DNA of 64,000 nucleotides. Source: Huiozyma naganishii CBS 8797. Taxonomy: Eukaryota; Ascomycota; Saccharomycetes; Saccharomycetales; Saccharomycetaceae. Location: NCBI RefSeq assembly GCF_000348985.1, contig NC_035926.1, positions 186,001 to 250,000 of the forward strand, given 5' to 3'. The notes beneath the pieces are model-generated. The model was given only the letters and a program-made list of their open reading frames with translations, had not been told where the DNA came from and made no database searches. Of the stretch, positions 36,456 to 46,482 are shown in pieces (the stretch's first letter is position 1; each line of letters starts with the position of its first letter). Position numbers and translations under genes: made by a program.

Positions 36456-39245
36456 TTATACCATGACTAGCTGCAAATTGCTATCCAAACAGTCAATTGA
36501 TGTGATTTGACAGTCCTTGACTATGTCCCCAATTTGTGGGGGGAGACGGTCAACCTTAAGTTTCAGTTTCCCACGTGCATAGGAGTGGTTTGGGAAAAGA
36601 CAATTTACCATGCCGTCTTGAGGAAATGAGGTTACCATGACATCAAAACGGGCACTCGAATCCTTTTCGATTCTCTTTTTCAAATATGTTAGTGTCCAAT
36701 ACGCAGAGACAGTGGTCGAGATTGATTTCAAAATATCGGCACGAGATTGCACCTGCCATATCATCTGATCTATTGCCTGTTGTGAAAATGTTAGTGGCTT
36801 ATTAGCCAGGTGTTTATGCAATTGGATGTGATTTATCAGATCAGGGTATCTCCGTAAAGGAGAAGTCACTGTCAGGTACTGTTTTGCTCCAATCATCTGA
36901 TGATTACGAGGTTCGCCAGAATAAAAGCTGGAGTTCATAAGAGAAGTAATCTTTGCTATATCTTTCAAAGTTGGGTTTTTCCCGCGTTGAACGTTATCCT
37001 GTATCGATCGATAATCACTTAGTGCCTTACCATCAAGCTTCAACTCATTATAGCAACGAAATATTCCAGGAATTTTGTTTTCCCTGAAAAAGTTACCGCT
37101 AAGAGTATTCGCCAATATCATTAGTTCAGACACGAGTACGGTTGATGGAGTTTCATTGTTGTTCTCAAAAGTGATGTCTTTCACTTTATTTGCAGAATCT
37201 CGAATGAGTCTTACCTGACCATTGTTGAATCCCTCTCCAAAGACGACAGCACCATTCAACTTTACCCTGTTATGTCGTAATCCGGATGCAATCTTATACA
37301 AAGTCAATAGATCCTGTCGTAACGGGCTGTTAGAGCTTGAGTCATTCAGTACACTGTCTACAATATTGTAGGTAACCTTGGGGAAATTTGACACAAGTCC
37401 AAGTCTAGCACGAAATGTGTCACTTTGTATGTGTAGTCCACCATGTTCGTCCATTTTAACTCGAACCGAGAAAGTGATTGTTCTTGTCTTTTTATCTTGC
37501 TTACCTAGATCTGCTGCCCTACAAAACGATTCTGGCAGCATTGCTTCAACTACGTCTGGCAAGTATGTTGTGAAAGACTTATCGAATGCAATTTTCAAAA
37601 CGTCGCTCAACTTGGTACTTTCAGTGTAACTTTCCGGGAAAAATGATGCAGGATCTGCGATGTGGACGTGCAAAGTATAGCTGCCTTTTCCATTTTTTTC
37701 TATAGACACACCATCGTCAATTTCGTGAGCTGTCTCTGAATCGATGCAATACACCGGCATATCAAGAAAATCGTGTCTTTTTGTCTTAGTGTCGAGCTGA
37801 ATATCAGGTTGCACTACACTATACACACATTTTTGTAGCGCCGATCTCTCGGATGATTGGGCTAGTGCAAGATCTGAATTGGACAAAATTGGATTCTCAC
37901 AAAAGTTATCTTCACTGATTTCTTTCAGAAGATCAAAACATGTATCTCTGGTAACATTGCATTCCCTATATACATCAAGCATTCTGAATATCTGGGATAT
38001 CAATGTAACCACCTCGCAATTGTTATCAAAATTACCTGCAGTAAAATCACTCAACAGTTGTAGAAATTCAGGGTATCTCTCCCTTACTAGTTCGTAGTCC
38101 TTTGTGTTTATCAAGTCCGTGATCTTGTTCACGTGTTTTCTCTTCGGGTCATTGATCAATTCATCATGGAAAGATCGCAGAGATGCTGCTGGTACGACAG
38201 ATGTAGAAATTGGGGCCAAAAAGGCTTTATTAACATGAATCTTTCCCCAAATATTAAAGTTTTGTTGCTCCTTTATAGCCCAATATGTCGCTAAATATGT
38301 AGCCGCATGAATGGAGCGGCGACTCCCAAGGGATGGTCGTTCAAAAAGACTCTTAATGTATTCGAACTCTCCTGGACCCCCTTTTTCTTCCAAACGTTGA
38401 ACTGCATCTACAAGTTGTACAAAGGGAACCTGCCAAGTACCGTTGTATTTCCGTAAATATCGGCTAAGCAGTTCCAACCGCTTGATAATGGAGGGTAATT
38501 TCTGCCATGCCAGCTTATTGATCTGCGATGGTAGCTCACTAGTAACCAATTGTCTAGCCAAGTATGGGAGAATGTATGTTACGTCACGAGTTCCTTTGAT
38601 GGTACCGACAGGTTCGAATGCATGAGGCCCTTCCTTTGAGATCAGATATCGTACTTTTTCCGGTAGCCGGTAAGGTATTCTCAAATGCACAAAAGACTTT
38701 GTACCAAAGAACATCTTCCCGCTGACAGTTACAAATGTGTACCTAGGATCTTCGGCACTCTCAGGCAATCCAACACACATTGCCAACTCATTAGGATATG
38801 GCGTTGTCAAAACCAGATCACCCATTTGTAAGACGGAGCTTATAAATTCACTGAGTTTGAAGGTGTAGTGTTTGTTCTTTCCAGTCATAGAGTTTTGAGA
38901 AGAACTTTTCCCGGCTGTATTAGTAGAAGGCTCAACCACCCAGTTATCTTGGAACCACTGTTTGGATGGATTAAAATACCTTTCTGCGAATCTGGTGTTA
39001 AACTCTTTCTTGATCTGTTTCAACTTCTTAATTTCCATACCAGGTTCCAAATCCTTGGTCCTTGAAAGGAACATCTCATTTATCCTCTCAATGTCCACGG
39101 CGTCTAAGTTCTTCGTGGGAGTCCGAGCGTCAGATGACGAGACGACTTTCTCACGCGACTTTCTCCACCGCTTGTTGCCGGGCAAGACTTTTCTCCATTG
39201 AACACCACCAGTGTGTAGACTCCTCCTGGCGAGCCATTGAGACAT
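36456..39245 (-). CDS. DSS1: Dss1, mitochondrial 3'-5' exoribonuclease of the degradosome (RNase II family)
   Basis: A 929-residue protein (S. cerevisiae Dss1/Msu1 969). The N-terminus is Arg/Ser/Trp-rich without acids (MSQWLARRSLHTGG), a typical mitochondrial targeting sequence. The RNB catalytic domain spans about 480-800, with YCIDSETAHEIDDGVSIE (catalytic Asp cluster), HVHIADPASFF, and later TSPLRRYPDLINH, which supplies the conserved Arg and Asp. Dss1 pairs with the helicase Suv3 to form the mitochondrial degradosome that turns over mtRNA and introns. It is divergent from PTH1 with 151 bp between the ATGs. Confidence 0.95.
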   Translation of the reverse strand: MSQWLARRSLHTGGVQWRKVLPGNKRWRKSREKVVSSSDARTPTKNLDAVDIERINEMFLSRTKDLEPGMEIKKLKQIKKEFNTRFAERYFNPSKQWFQDNWVVEPSTNTAGKSSSQNSMTGKNKHYTFKLSEFISSVLQMGDLVLTTPYPNELAMCVGLPESAEDPRYTFVTVSGKMFFGTKSFVHLRIPYRLPEKVRYLISKEGPHAFEPVGTIKGTRDVTYILPYLARQLVTSELPSQINKLAWQKLPSIIKRLELLSRYLRKYNGTWQVPFVQLVDAVQRLEEKGGPGEFEYIKSLFERPSLGSRRSIHAATYLATYWAIKEQQNFNIWGKIHVNKAFLAPISTSVVPAASLRSFHDELINDPKRKHVNKITDLINTKDYELVRERYPEFLQLLSDFTAGNFDNNCEVVTLISQIFRMLDVYRECNVTRDTCFDLLKEISEDNFCENPILSNSDLALAQSSERSALQKCVYSVVQPDIQLDTKTKRHDFLDMPVYCIDSETAHEIDDGVSIEKNGKGSYTLHVHIADPASFFPESYTESTKLSDVLKIAFDKSFTTYLPDVVEAMLPESFCRAADLGKQDKKTRTITFSVRVKMDEHGGLHIQSDTFRARLGLVSNFPKVTYNIVDSVLNDSSSNSPLRQDLLTLYKIASGLRHNRVKLNGAVVFGEGFNNGQVRLIRDSANKVKDITFENNNETPSTVLVSELMILANTLSGNFFRENKIPGIFRCYNELKLDGKALSDYRSIQDNVQRGKNPTLKDIAKITSLMNSSFYSGEPRNHQMIGAKQYLTVTSPLRRYPDLINHIQLHKHLANKPLTFSQQAIDQMIWQVQSRADILKSISTTVSAYWTLTYLKKRIEKDSSARFDVMVTSFPQDGMVNCLFPNHSYARGKLKLKVDRLPPQIGDIVKDCQITSIDCLDSNLQLVMV

Positions 39246-39396
39246 TGTTGAGGGGGGATCGTGAAGGACCAGTCCTGCAAGCTGGTTGTCACATAAGGTA
39301 CCTCGAACGTTCTTTAACTGATATTTTTTTCACATCATTATAAATAAACCGCAACTTAATCAATGACACACATCGACGAAGCGAAATATAGTCCAG

Positions 39397-39981
39397 ATGG
39401 TCATTGGGCGAGTTTCCATCCGCTCCATTTACACATGTGTGTCTGGTCTCGGCAATATGGAGCCTCAATATGCGGGGACGAGACACAATGTTGGGTTGAA
39501 GATCGTGCAGATGTTGGGAGATCAGTTGAGCGCCGGTGCGAAGCCGTTTGTTCGCTCCCGCGCTGCTCCAAAGGTTGAGTATTTAAGCATTCCATCTTTG
39601 AGTTTAGTCTTACTTCTCAGTAACGGTGGGTATATGAACGAGAGTGGGAAAACGTTACAGTCTGTCTGGCGGAAACTAAATCGACGACTTGGTGGTCAAA
39701 AAGTGCGACATATTGTTGTTCACGATGAACTCGCGCTCTCGTTGGGAAAGCTCCAGTTACGGGAACCTGGGAGGAGTGTTCGAGGTCATAATGGTTTGAA
39801 GGATATTGAGAGATGCTGCGGCACGAATTTTTATCGGTTGGCTATCGGCATAGGTAGACCGGAATCAAGGGACCCTGCCGATGTTGCAGATTATGTTTTA
39901 GGCAGGTTGTCCCCCGAGGAAAACTCAAAATTAAAAGAACTAGTCCTACCTCGTGTATGGCCTCTGATTTCCAAGCAGTGA
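39397..39981 (+). CDS. PTH1: Pth1, mitochondrial peptidyl-tRNA hydrolase (bacterial Pth type)
   Basis: A 194-residue protein (S. cerevisiae Pth1 190). Family motifs are GLGNMEPQYAGTRHNVG (about 17-33, catalytic His30), NGGYMNESG (about 75-83), VHDELALSLGKLQLREPG (about 108-125), RGHNGLKDI (about 128-136) and the C-terminal YVLGRLSPEE. It releases peptide from tRNA after drop-off, in mitochondria in yeast. The ATG at 39397 gives a basic N-terminus (MVIGRVSIRSIY) that can serve for targeting. It shares a short promoter with DSS1; a TATA-like TATAAATAAA lies just upstream. Confidence 0.93.
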   Translation: MVIGRVSIRSIYTCVSGLGNMEPQYAGTRHNVGLKIVQMLGDQLSAGAKPFVRSRAAPKVEYLSIPSLSLVLLLSNGGYMNESGKTLQSVWRKLNRRLGGQKVRHIVVHDELALSLGKLQLREPGRSVRGHNGLKDIERCCGTNFYRLAIGIGRPESRDPADVADYVLGRLSPEENSKLKELVLPRVWPLISKQ

Positions 39982-40115
39982 AATTGCTATTTCTTGGTCC
40001 GAAGGGTATTCCGACTACCATGGAATAGCTCAAGCTGTTACATTTGAAAACTTTGTTTGGAGTTTTATAATATCCATGTGAATACAAGCACGATCAGTCT
40101 TCATTGTAGTAACTC

Positions 40116-40123
40116 TGTAAATA
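40116..40123 (+). promoter_or_regulatory. Puf3-like element downstream of PTH1 (UGUAAAUA)
   Basis: TGTAAATA lies 135 bases after the PTH1 stop, within reach of a yeast 3' UTR. It matches the Puf3 core but lacks the favoured upstream C. Confidence 0.4.
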
Positions 40124-41945
40124 TTTCTGCATATTCATTATTTTGTTATCGATCTGACACGAAAACGCACAACGCCAACAGCTTTGAACAGAAGGTAAAA
40201 GATCATTTATGTAAAGCAGCATTTTTTGCTAAGTTTTGTGTATATATATTTCTGTCTCGTGGTGTTTATCTAATATGATATTTAGGAGGTTTTGCTTTAA
40301 CGATTCCTTGTCCTGAATCAGTTCTTACAAGCTCATTTTTTTCAACTTGGCAACCTACATATAGACGAATGAGGTAAGTTACAAACAACACATTTTTTAT
40401 TATTGTTTTGACGTCGGAGCAGGCCTGATAGCGTAGTTCAGTTCTCAGTTGCCTTGAACATAAGGTTTCATTGAAAAAGGGAAAAGCCCTCTCTTCTACA
40501 TACTGCTTCCGTAAAAATGGTATACTTTCAAAGTTTAATAGTTTAGATTTTATGTATAAACACACAGGTCCCAACAACGGCGTTCGGTTTTGAAGTCCTG
40601 AAGCTTTTTGTTCACTTTTACTGTGAGGATAAATTGGGAACTCCCTTTGGTAATGGACTCATGACCCGTTACCCTATCCAATACAGTACTGTGAACTATT
40701 ATATACCCGACATGTGAGTATACGAATTCGAGACATGCGGATGGTCCGTTATCTGGAACATATATAAACCCCAAGATATCTGAACCGACATCTTTCAAGA
40801 CCGTCTCTAAATCCAGGACCCAACTAACGAAGAAGGAGTCTTAGACAAGCAAGTACAAATGATTTAACTAAATACTTAACGTATACAACGTAAATACACT
40901 ATATCAGAGTCCTTACACACTTGACTCAATCACAACCTGCTTTAGCTCTTACATTTAGTTTTCTTATTTAAACAAAGTGTTTAATTCTATTGCATCACCA
41001 AATGTAAAATATTAAAACTATGTAAAAAACAATAAACAATTACAAACAACTATAGCGAAGAGAGAGCCCTGGACGTCAGTGTTAGAGAGTGGTGGACAAG
41101 GGGTAACGCTGTGTATAATTTTCTGAAAGATCTTCTAACAGACGGCGTGTATCCGTCCCCGGAAGCTTCTCACCGATATGAAGCACGTAGTACAAATAAA
41201 TAAACTGCGAAGACAAAGCTTAATCTTTCAAATGACGACAAGGCATTACAATACAGCAAGAAATTCAATATATAACAGCCAGATGCTCGCAGATCAAGTT
41301 ATGAGCTTATCCGCCTTCAATTTCTGTTCCCTTTCGTTGTACACAATGTATTGGCGAGAGGAAAGAGAATATTTGCCCCATTGAAAAACAAACAGACATT
41401 ACGATGTGATCTAGACATCAACCCGACTTCCCAGCCGAAACCGTCATATACTACCGCTTTACCACCAATGCCCCTCCAGCCACTATAGCAAGAGCAGTTG
41501 TAAAAGTCATCGGTTTTGAAAGCGCCAAAAACAATCACGTGCCTCCAGATGGTAGCATCTACCATAGCCATCAATAGCCCCGGATTACCAGGAAAGTTTT
41601 CCGTTTTCTAGAAACACCATTCTTATATGATTCCAGTTTGGCTGACAAAGAAATGAAGATCATGTTTCGTACGGAGAGCGCGGCACTGTGGGCTGAGCGA
41701 GGAAGCGCCGTACTCCAGTTCCCCAGTTCCCCAGTTCTCACCCGCACCCCAAAGCTATAACTACACTAATGAATATGTCAAAATGTCAAAAAAGACGCGG
41801 GAAACTACCGGGTGGATACATCTTAAGTCAACCTGGGAAGGCAACAGGGCATTCCCGAGATCTCGGACGTGTTTATCCTCTGGAGAATGTACCTTACTTC
41901 CACGTCTTCCATCCCATTTCGTGGGGGGCAGAGAAAGAAACAGAT

Positions 41946-41953
41946 TCCGCGGA
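41946..41953 (+). promoter_or_regulatory. PDRE, Pdr1/Pdr3 site (TCCGCGGA)
   Basis: Exact match to the pleiotropic drug response element TCCGYGGA (a perfect palindrome here), 370 bp upstream of the ATG of a drug:H+ antiporter gene. No such site is present upstream of the second copy. Confidence 0.65.
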
Positions 41954-42322
41954 AGAGCTCTCCTATTGAGGCAAGGCTTTATCCCAATGCGGGATATCTT
42001 AACTAAAGAGGATGAATTACCTCATTTGGCACATTTTCGTGTCAAATGTCACTTTCCAGAAAAAAAAGAAAGGAAAAAAAAAGACGGCGCTCGGCTCTGT
42101 ACCTCCGAACTATCCAAACTGGTGCCTTACAAGGATCAGAGCTTGAACTAAGTGTTACGTAACAGTACTAGACGAGGAGTAAAAGAGTTCCCAGTGATAT
42201 TATTTAAAAGCAAAAGAAGAGCTCACCAGTGTTCCACTTGAAGAGTAATTACCATCTCTCTCTGTCGAGTAATTTTTTTGCATTCAGACCTTCAACATGT
42301 CAAGAAACAATCTCACAAATAC

Positions 42323-44041
42323 ATGTCTGATTGTCCATCGCTAGCAGGATCACTATCTTCGGATGAGTTACATTCCTCCACGTCGTTGGAGACGCGGCAG
42401 GTCTCTGAGAAATCGAACAGGGCACCCATCGCACATTTAGACGATGACGTACAGTCATCGGGGAAATCTATACACCCGTCGAGAACGATATCAAACCAGC
42501 TCGATGAACAGGATGTTATGGACATGATACCATACTCTCGGTTTGGTACAAAATCGAAGCTGGGACTTGTCGTGCAGTGTGCATTCACTGGGTTTTTCTC
42601 CAGTATCGCAGGCGCCATTTACTACCCTGTACTGAGTGTCATTGAAAATAAGTTCCACATCAATGAGGAACAAGTCAACATGACGGTGGTCGTATATTTC
42701 ATCTTTCAAGGATTGTCACCAACGCTCATGGGTGGGCTCGCAGACTCTCTTGGGAGACGTCCCGTGATATTGTGCTCCGTTATCATATACTTCTGCGCCT
42801 GTATAGGCCTCGCGTGTTCCAACAACTATGCACAGGTGATTGCACTGCGTTGCCTGCAGGCAGCAGGGATCTCCCCCGTGATTGCGATCAATTCCGGGAT
42901 GATGGGGGATGTCACGACCAAGGCCGAACGTGGTGGGTACGTCGGGTACGTGTCTGGGTTTCAAGTAGTGGGTACCGCGACAGGGGCCGTGTTCGGTGCC
43001 CTGCTGTCATCCCGTTGGGGTTGGAGATCCATATTTTGGTTCCTAGCCATTGGGTCTGGTGCATGCAGTATAGTGTCTTTGTTGTTGCTTCCCGAAACGA
43101 AACGGACTATTGTTGGGAATGGGTCTGTAACACCGAAGAGCATCTACAATTACTCGCCGATACTGAGATTACCGCCAGTCAGGAAACAACTTCACCTGGA
43201 CAACCCCGATTATGAAACGCTAGAGGCTCATGTGAGAGTAAGCCTATGGGCTCCCCTCTCTGTGATGAAGATCCCTGAGATATCCGTGCTGTTGTTTGTC
43301 GCTGGTCTGCAATACGCAGTCATGTGTACTCACCAGACCGCGCTAACTACTGCACTGAGTAAAGATTACCACATGGAGGTCATCTACATTGGTGTGTGCT
43401 TCCTTCCCTCGGGGCTCTGCACCATGGTAAGCGTGATACTGTCCGGCCGTTACTTGAACTGGACGTACAGGAGGAGAATGGCGAAGCATCAAATGTGGCT
43501 GAAGGAACAGGAAGAGTTGTTGATCGCAGAGCACCACGATGTAGCGAAAGTGCATGACATACTGGCCAACGATCCACAGTATACTTTCAACATATACAGG
43601 GCACGTCTGGAACCGGCACTGTTCACGCTTGTGTTGAGTTCCTCCGGGTTCATATGTTTTGGGTGGTGCATATCCGTTAAGGCCCCTCTAGCTGCCGTCT
43701 TGGTGATGAGCGGGTTTGCGTCACTATTCTCGAACTGTATCCTCACGATGTCCATGACTCTGATCGTCGACCTGTTCCCCTCTATCTCATCAACCGCCAC
43801 AGGGTGTCTAAATTTTGTCAGATGCTCCCTTGCGGCTATACTAATCGCGTGCCTGAACAAGATGTCGAACAAGATGAAATGGGGCGGCGTATTCACGCTT
43901 CTGGGCTGCCTGACTGGGTGTAGTTCCTTCCTACTGCTGACACTAGTCAAGAACGGCAAAACGCTTGCCCTGAAGAGCAGACGCAAGAACGAGAGAGAGG
44001 CAGCGAAAAACGCTGCATCCAAGAACGACACCAAAGTGTAG
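42323..44041 (+). CDS. DHA1-family drug:H+ antiporter, QDR/AQR1 type (copy 1)
   Basis: A 572-residue 12-TM MFS transporter (S. cerevisiae Qdr1 563, Qdr2 542, Aqr1 586). I chose the ATG at 42323 ([10 protein letters not shown]); the frame upstream starts only from TTG. A Ser-rich cytosolic N-tail leads to the family signature [27 protein letters not shown] (about 70-96, split), then motif [13 protein letters not shown], and [18 protein letters not shown] with [16 protein letters not shown] in TM5-6. The C-tail is basic. Relatives export quinidine, barban, cations, short-chain acids and amino acids at the plasma membrane. Residues about 183-291 are nearly identical in DNA to copy 2, indicating gene conversion. 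A PDRE lies upstream. Confidence 0.92.
   Translation: MSDCPSLAGSLSSDELHSSTSLETRQVSEKSNRAPIAHLDDDVQSSGKSIHPSRTISNQLDEQDVMDMIPYSRFGTKSKLGLVVQCAFTGFFSSIAGAIYYPVLSVIENKFHINEEQVNMTVVVYFIFQGLSPTLMGGLADSLGRRPVILCSVIIYFCACIGLACSNNYAQVIALRCLQAAGISPVIAINSGMMGDVTTKAERGGYVGYVSGFQVVGTATGAVFGALLSSRWGWRSIFWFLAIGSGACSIVSLLLLPETKRTIVGNGSVTPKSIYNYSPILRLPPVRKQLHLDNPDYETLEAHVRVSLWAPLSVMKIPEISVLLFVAGLQYAVMCTHQTALTTALSKDYHMEVIYIGVCFLPSGLCTMVSVILSGRYLNWTYRRRMAKHQMWLKEQEELLIAEHHDVAKVHDILANDPQYTFNIYRARLEPALFTLVLSSSGFICFGWCISVKAPLAAVLVMSGFASLFSNCILTMSMTLIVDLFPSISSTATGCLNFVRCSLAAILIACLNKMSNKMKWGGVFTLLGCLTGCSSFLLLTLVKNGKTLALKSRRKNEREAAKNAASKNDTKV
42869..43195 (+). repeat. Gene-conversion tract, copy 1 (99% identical to 45091-45417)
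   Basis: 327 bases aligned without gaps to 45091-45417 with only two mismatches (at 43033 and 43180). In the 60 bases upstream that I compared by eye, about 13 differ (about 78% identity). The register offset of 2222 is constant. Confidence 0.9.
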
Positions 44042-44541
44042 ACCCCACGCTACTGCCCAACTATATAATTACAGTCTAACCTATTCTACCGATCCCTGCA
44101 TACATATACATATCCTTATACTGCTCACAGCGTTTAACACCGACTCACACGGAACAGAACACGGAACAAGACACGGAACAGTGAGAACAATAGAACGTGC
44201 AGGACGGTGACTCAAAAGAAACAAGGTTCGAGCCGCCAGAGAAACTCCGCAGCTGCTATTTCCGTCGTGCTTTCGTAACGGGTCTTGGCCCAAATCGGTC
44301 TGATGAGAGCTTCACAGAGGGTATGTTCTGGTATAAGAAGCGAGAGTAGAGGCGAGATCGGGAGGCCTCAGTTGCTGGAACTGTTGGGCACTGCGTGCTT
44401 GTATCGTAGTGTGGTAATTGGAGTCCTAGTTTCTCACTCTCTTTCTCTCTTTGTAGTGTGGCATGCCTCTCTCAGTCTGGCATTAGATACTTTTAGTGTA
44501 CAGACACAGCAGCCAATACTTAACAGATAGATACCGAGTGT
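44042..44541. other. 500-bp spacer between the two QDR-type genes, with a 12-bp minisatellite
   Basis: No gene is supported. It carries the 3' end of copy 1, a three-unit 12-bp repeat and the promoter of copy 2. I found no PDRE. Confidence 0.7.
44147..44182 (+). repeat. 12-bp minisatellite, three units of ACACGGAACARR
   Basis: Units begin at 44147, 44159 and 44171 with a shared 10-base core ACACGGAACA followed by GA, AG and GT. Confidence 0.8.
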
Positions 44542-46263
44542 ATGTCGGTTGCGATCTCCTCTTTAGCGTCTTTTTCGTCGCTGGATAATCCGCGGTCGCT
44601 CGAGTCGTCGGTGTTACATCCAGCATCGCAGCAAAGCGATGTGCACCCATTGACACTCGAGCGGGACGAGAAGAATCTGGGCAAGCCGGATCTTAGCCTC
44701 GTAAGGACGCAATCGAACCAGGTCAACGAGCCTAACGTCGCGGATTACGTGCCCTACTCACGGTTTGGCACAAAATCCAAGATGGGACTCGTGATGCAAT
44801 GTGCCTTCACTGGGTTCTTCTCTACGATCGCAGCGTCGATCTACTTCCCAGTGCTGGGCGTCGTCCAGAGGAAATTCCACATCTCAGAGGAACAGGTCAA
44901 CATGACAGTGGTCGTGTACTACATCTTCCAAGCCTTGTCACCCACGCTTATGGGCGGGCTTGCAGATTCCCTCGGGAGACGGCCCGTCGTCCTGTCCTCA
45001 GTTATCATATACTTCTGCGCGTGCGTTGGGCTCGCACGGTGCAACACATACGCACAGATAATCGCACTGCGTTGTGTACAGGCAGCTGGAATCTCCCCCG
45101 TGATTGCGATCAATTCCGGGATGATGGGGGATGTCACGACCAAGGCCGAACGTGGTGGGTACGTCGGGTACGTGTCTGGGTTTCAAGTAGTGGGTACCGC
45201 GACAGGGGCCGTGTTCGGTGCCCTGCTGTCATCCCGTTGGGGTTGGAGATCCATTTTTTGGTTCCTAGCCATTGGGTCTGGTGCATGCAGTATAGTGTCT
45301 TTGTTGTTGCTTCCCGAAACGAAACGGACTATTGTTGGGAATGGGTCTGTAACACCGAAGAGCATCTACAATTACTCGCCGATACTGAGATTACCGCCAG
45401 TTAGGAAACAACTTCACTTGGATGACCCAGACTACCAGACTTTAGAACCCCATGTGAAGGTAAGTCTACTGGCACCGCTCGGCGTGTTGAAGATCCCGGA
45501 GATTGCACTTCTGCTCTTTGTCTCCGGTGTACAGTTCGCCACTTGGACGACCCACCAGACCGCGCTGACCAATGCCTTGGGGAACAAATACCACATGAAG
45601 GTCATCGACATCGGTGTCTGCTTCCTACCATCCGGTATTTGTACGATGGCAAGCGTCATTCTCTCAGGCCGTTACTTGAACTGGACTTACAGAAGGAGAA
45701 TGGCAAACCACAAAGCTTGGTTGAAGACACAGGAGGAACAACTACTCGTGGAACACCAAGATCTATCAAAAGTACGCGAGATAATGTTGAACGATTCATA
45801 TTACGTCTTCAACATATACAGGGCACGTCTGGAACCGGCACTGATCACTTTGCTTCTCAGTTCCGCCGGGTTCATAAGTTTCGGATGGTGTATCTCCGTT
45901 AAGGCCCCTCTACCGGCCGTTTTGGTCATGAGCGGGTTCTCATCGCTGTTTTCCAACTCTATCTTGACGATGTCGATGACGCTTATTGTCGACTTGTTCC
46001 CAGCAAGAGCCTCCACGGCAACAGGCTGTTTGAACTTGGTCCGGTGCGCGCTATCGGCGATATTCATTGCGTGTCTGAGCAGGATGGCTCGCAAGATGAA
46101 ATTCGGAGGGCTGTTCACGTTTCTGGGCTGTCTAACTGCGTGCAGCTCGTGCTTGCTACTGATCTTGGTCAAAAATGGGAAGAGACTCACTTTTGAGCGC
46201 AGAAGAAGCGATGAGAAGCATGCCGCGAAGCAAGCCGCTGCAAAGAACGATTCGAAAGTGTGA
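44542..46263 (+). CDS. DHA1-family drug:H+ antiporter, QDR/AQR1 type (copy 2)
   Basis: A 573-residue tandem paralogue of the preceding gene, on the same strand after a 500-bp spacer. It has the same architecture: Ser-rich N-tail, [25 protein letters not shown], motif [14 protein letters not shown], and a C-tail ending AAKNDSKV against AASKNDTKV in copy 1. The alignment is gap-free from the shared tract through at least residue 430. Divergence is highest in the N-tail and the central loop. The S. cerevisiae QDR2-QDR1 pair is also tandem, but flanking genes differ, so this array may have moved or arisen separately. Different promoters suggest different regulation of the two copies. Confidence 0.92.
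   Translation: MSVAISSLASFSSLDNPRSLESSVLHPASQQSDVHPLTLERDEKNLGKPDLSLVRTQSNQVNEPNVADYVPYSRFGTKSKMGLVMQCAFTGFFSTIAASIYFPVLGVVQRKFHISEEQVNMTVVVYYIFQALSPTLMGGLADSLGRRPVVLSSVIIYFCACVGLARCNTYAQIIALRCVQAAGISPVIAINSGMMGDVTTKAERGGYVGYVSGFQVVGTATGAVFGALLSSRWGWRSIFWFLAIGSGACSIVSLLLLPETKRTIVGNGSVTPKSIYNYSPILRLPPVRKQLHLDDPDYQTLEPHVKVSLLAPLGVLKIPEIALLLFVSGVQFATWTTHQTALTNALGNKYHMKVIDIGVCFLPSGICTMASVILSGRYLNWTYRRRMANHKAWLKTQEEQLLVEHQDLSKVREIMLNDSYYVFNIYRARLEPALITLLLSSAGFISFGWCISVKAPLPAVLVMSGFSSLFSNSILTMSMTLIVDLFPARASTATGCLNLVRCALSAIFIACLSRMARKMKFGGLFTFLGCLTACSSCLLLILVKNGKRLTFERRRSDEKHAAKQAAAKNDSKV
45091..45417 (+). repeat. Gene-conversion tract, copy 2 (partner of 42869-43195)
   Basis: See the partner entry. 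A second, shorter perfect match of 36 bases (45808-45843 with 43586-43621) lies further downstream in the same register. Confidence 0.9.
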
Positions 46264-46482
46264 CAACGGGGACGTATTCCCCCACAATGTATATACACAT
46301 ATTCTTATAAGTGAATAGAGGAAATAGCACTACCACTAACAAATTGCACTGAATCTTGCATATATGGCAACAGAGTATTTGTGTCTTATACATGAGGGTA
46401 CAGGGTTACAGTTATATAATGAAAGCGGAGAATCAGAAACAGGTTACTGTGAATGTATCCCGTCAACCTTCGACTTCCCTCG

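Larger units (their letters stand above)
39982..42322. other. Gene-free island of 2.3 kb between PTH1 and the first QDR-type gene
   Basis: Mostly A/T-rich. Open frames of 60-120 codons on both strands show no family features and differ from neighbours in codon use. It contains a Puf3-like element near PTH1, a short triple repeat of CCAGTTC (about 41715-41738) and a PDRE at 41946-41953. No tRNA gene, LTR or transposase remnant was seen. Confidence 0.6.

Noticed and set aside
40266..40577. 103-codon minus-strand frame downstream of PTH1.
   Set aside because: No conserved motif, A/T-driven composition, no promoter-like context.
41769..42151. Overlapping 66- and 122-codon frames upstream of the first QDR-type gene.
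   Set aside because: No similarity to known families, unusual composition, and they cover the PDRE-bearing promoter; likely chance.
44200..44260. B-box-like GGTTCGAGCC between the QDR-type genes.
   Set aside because: No A box and no cloverleaf; chance match.
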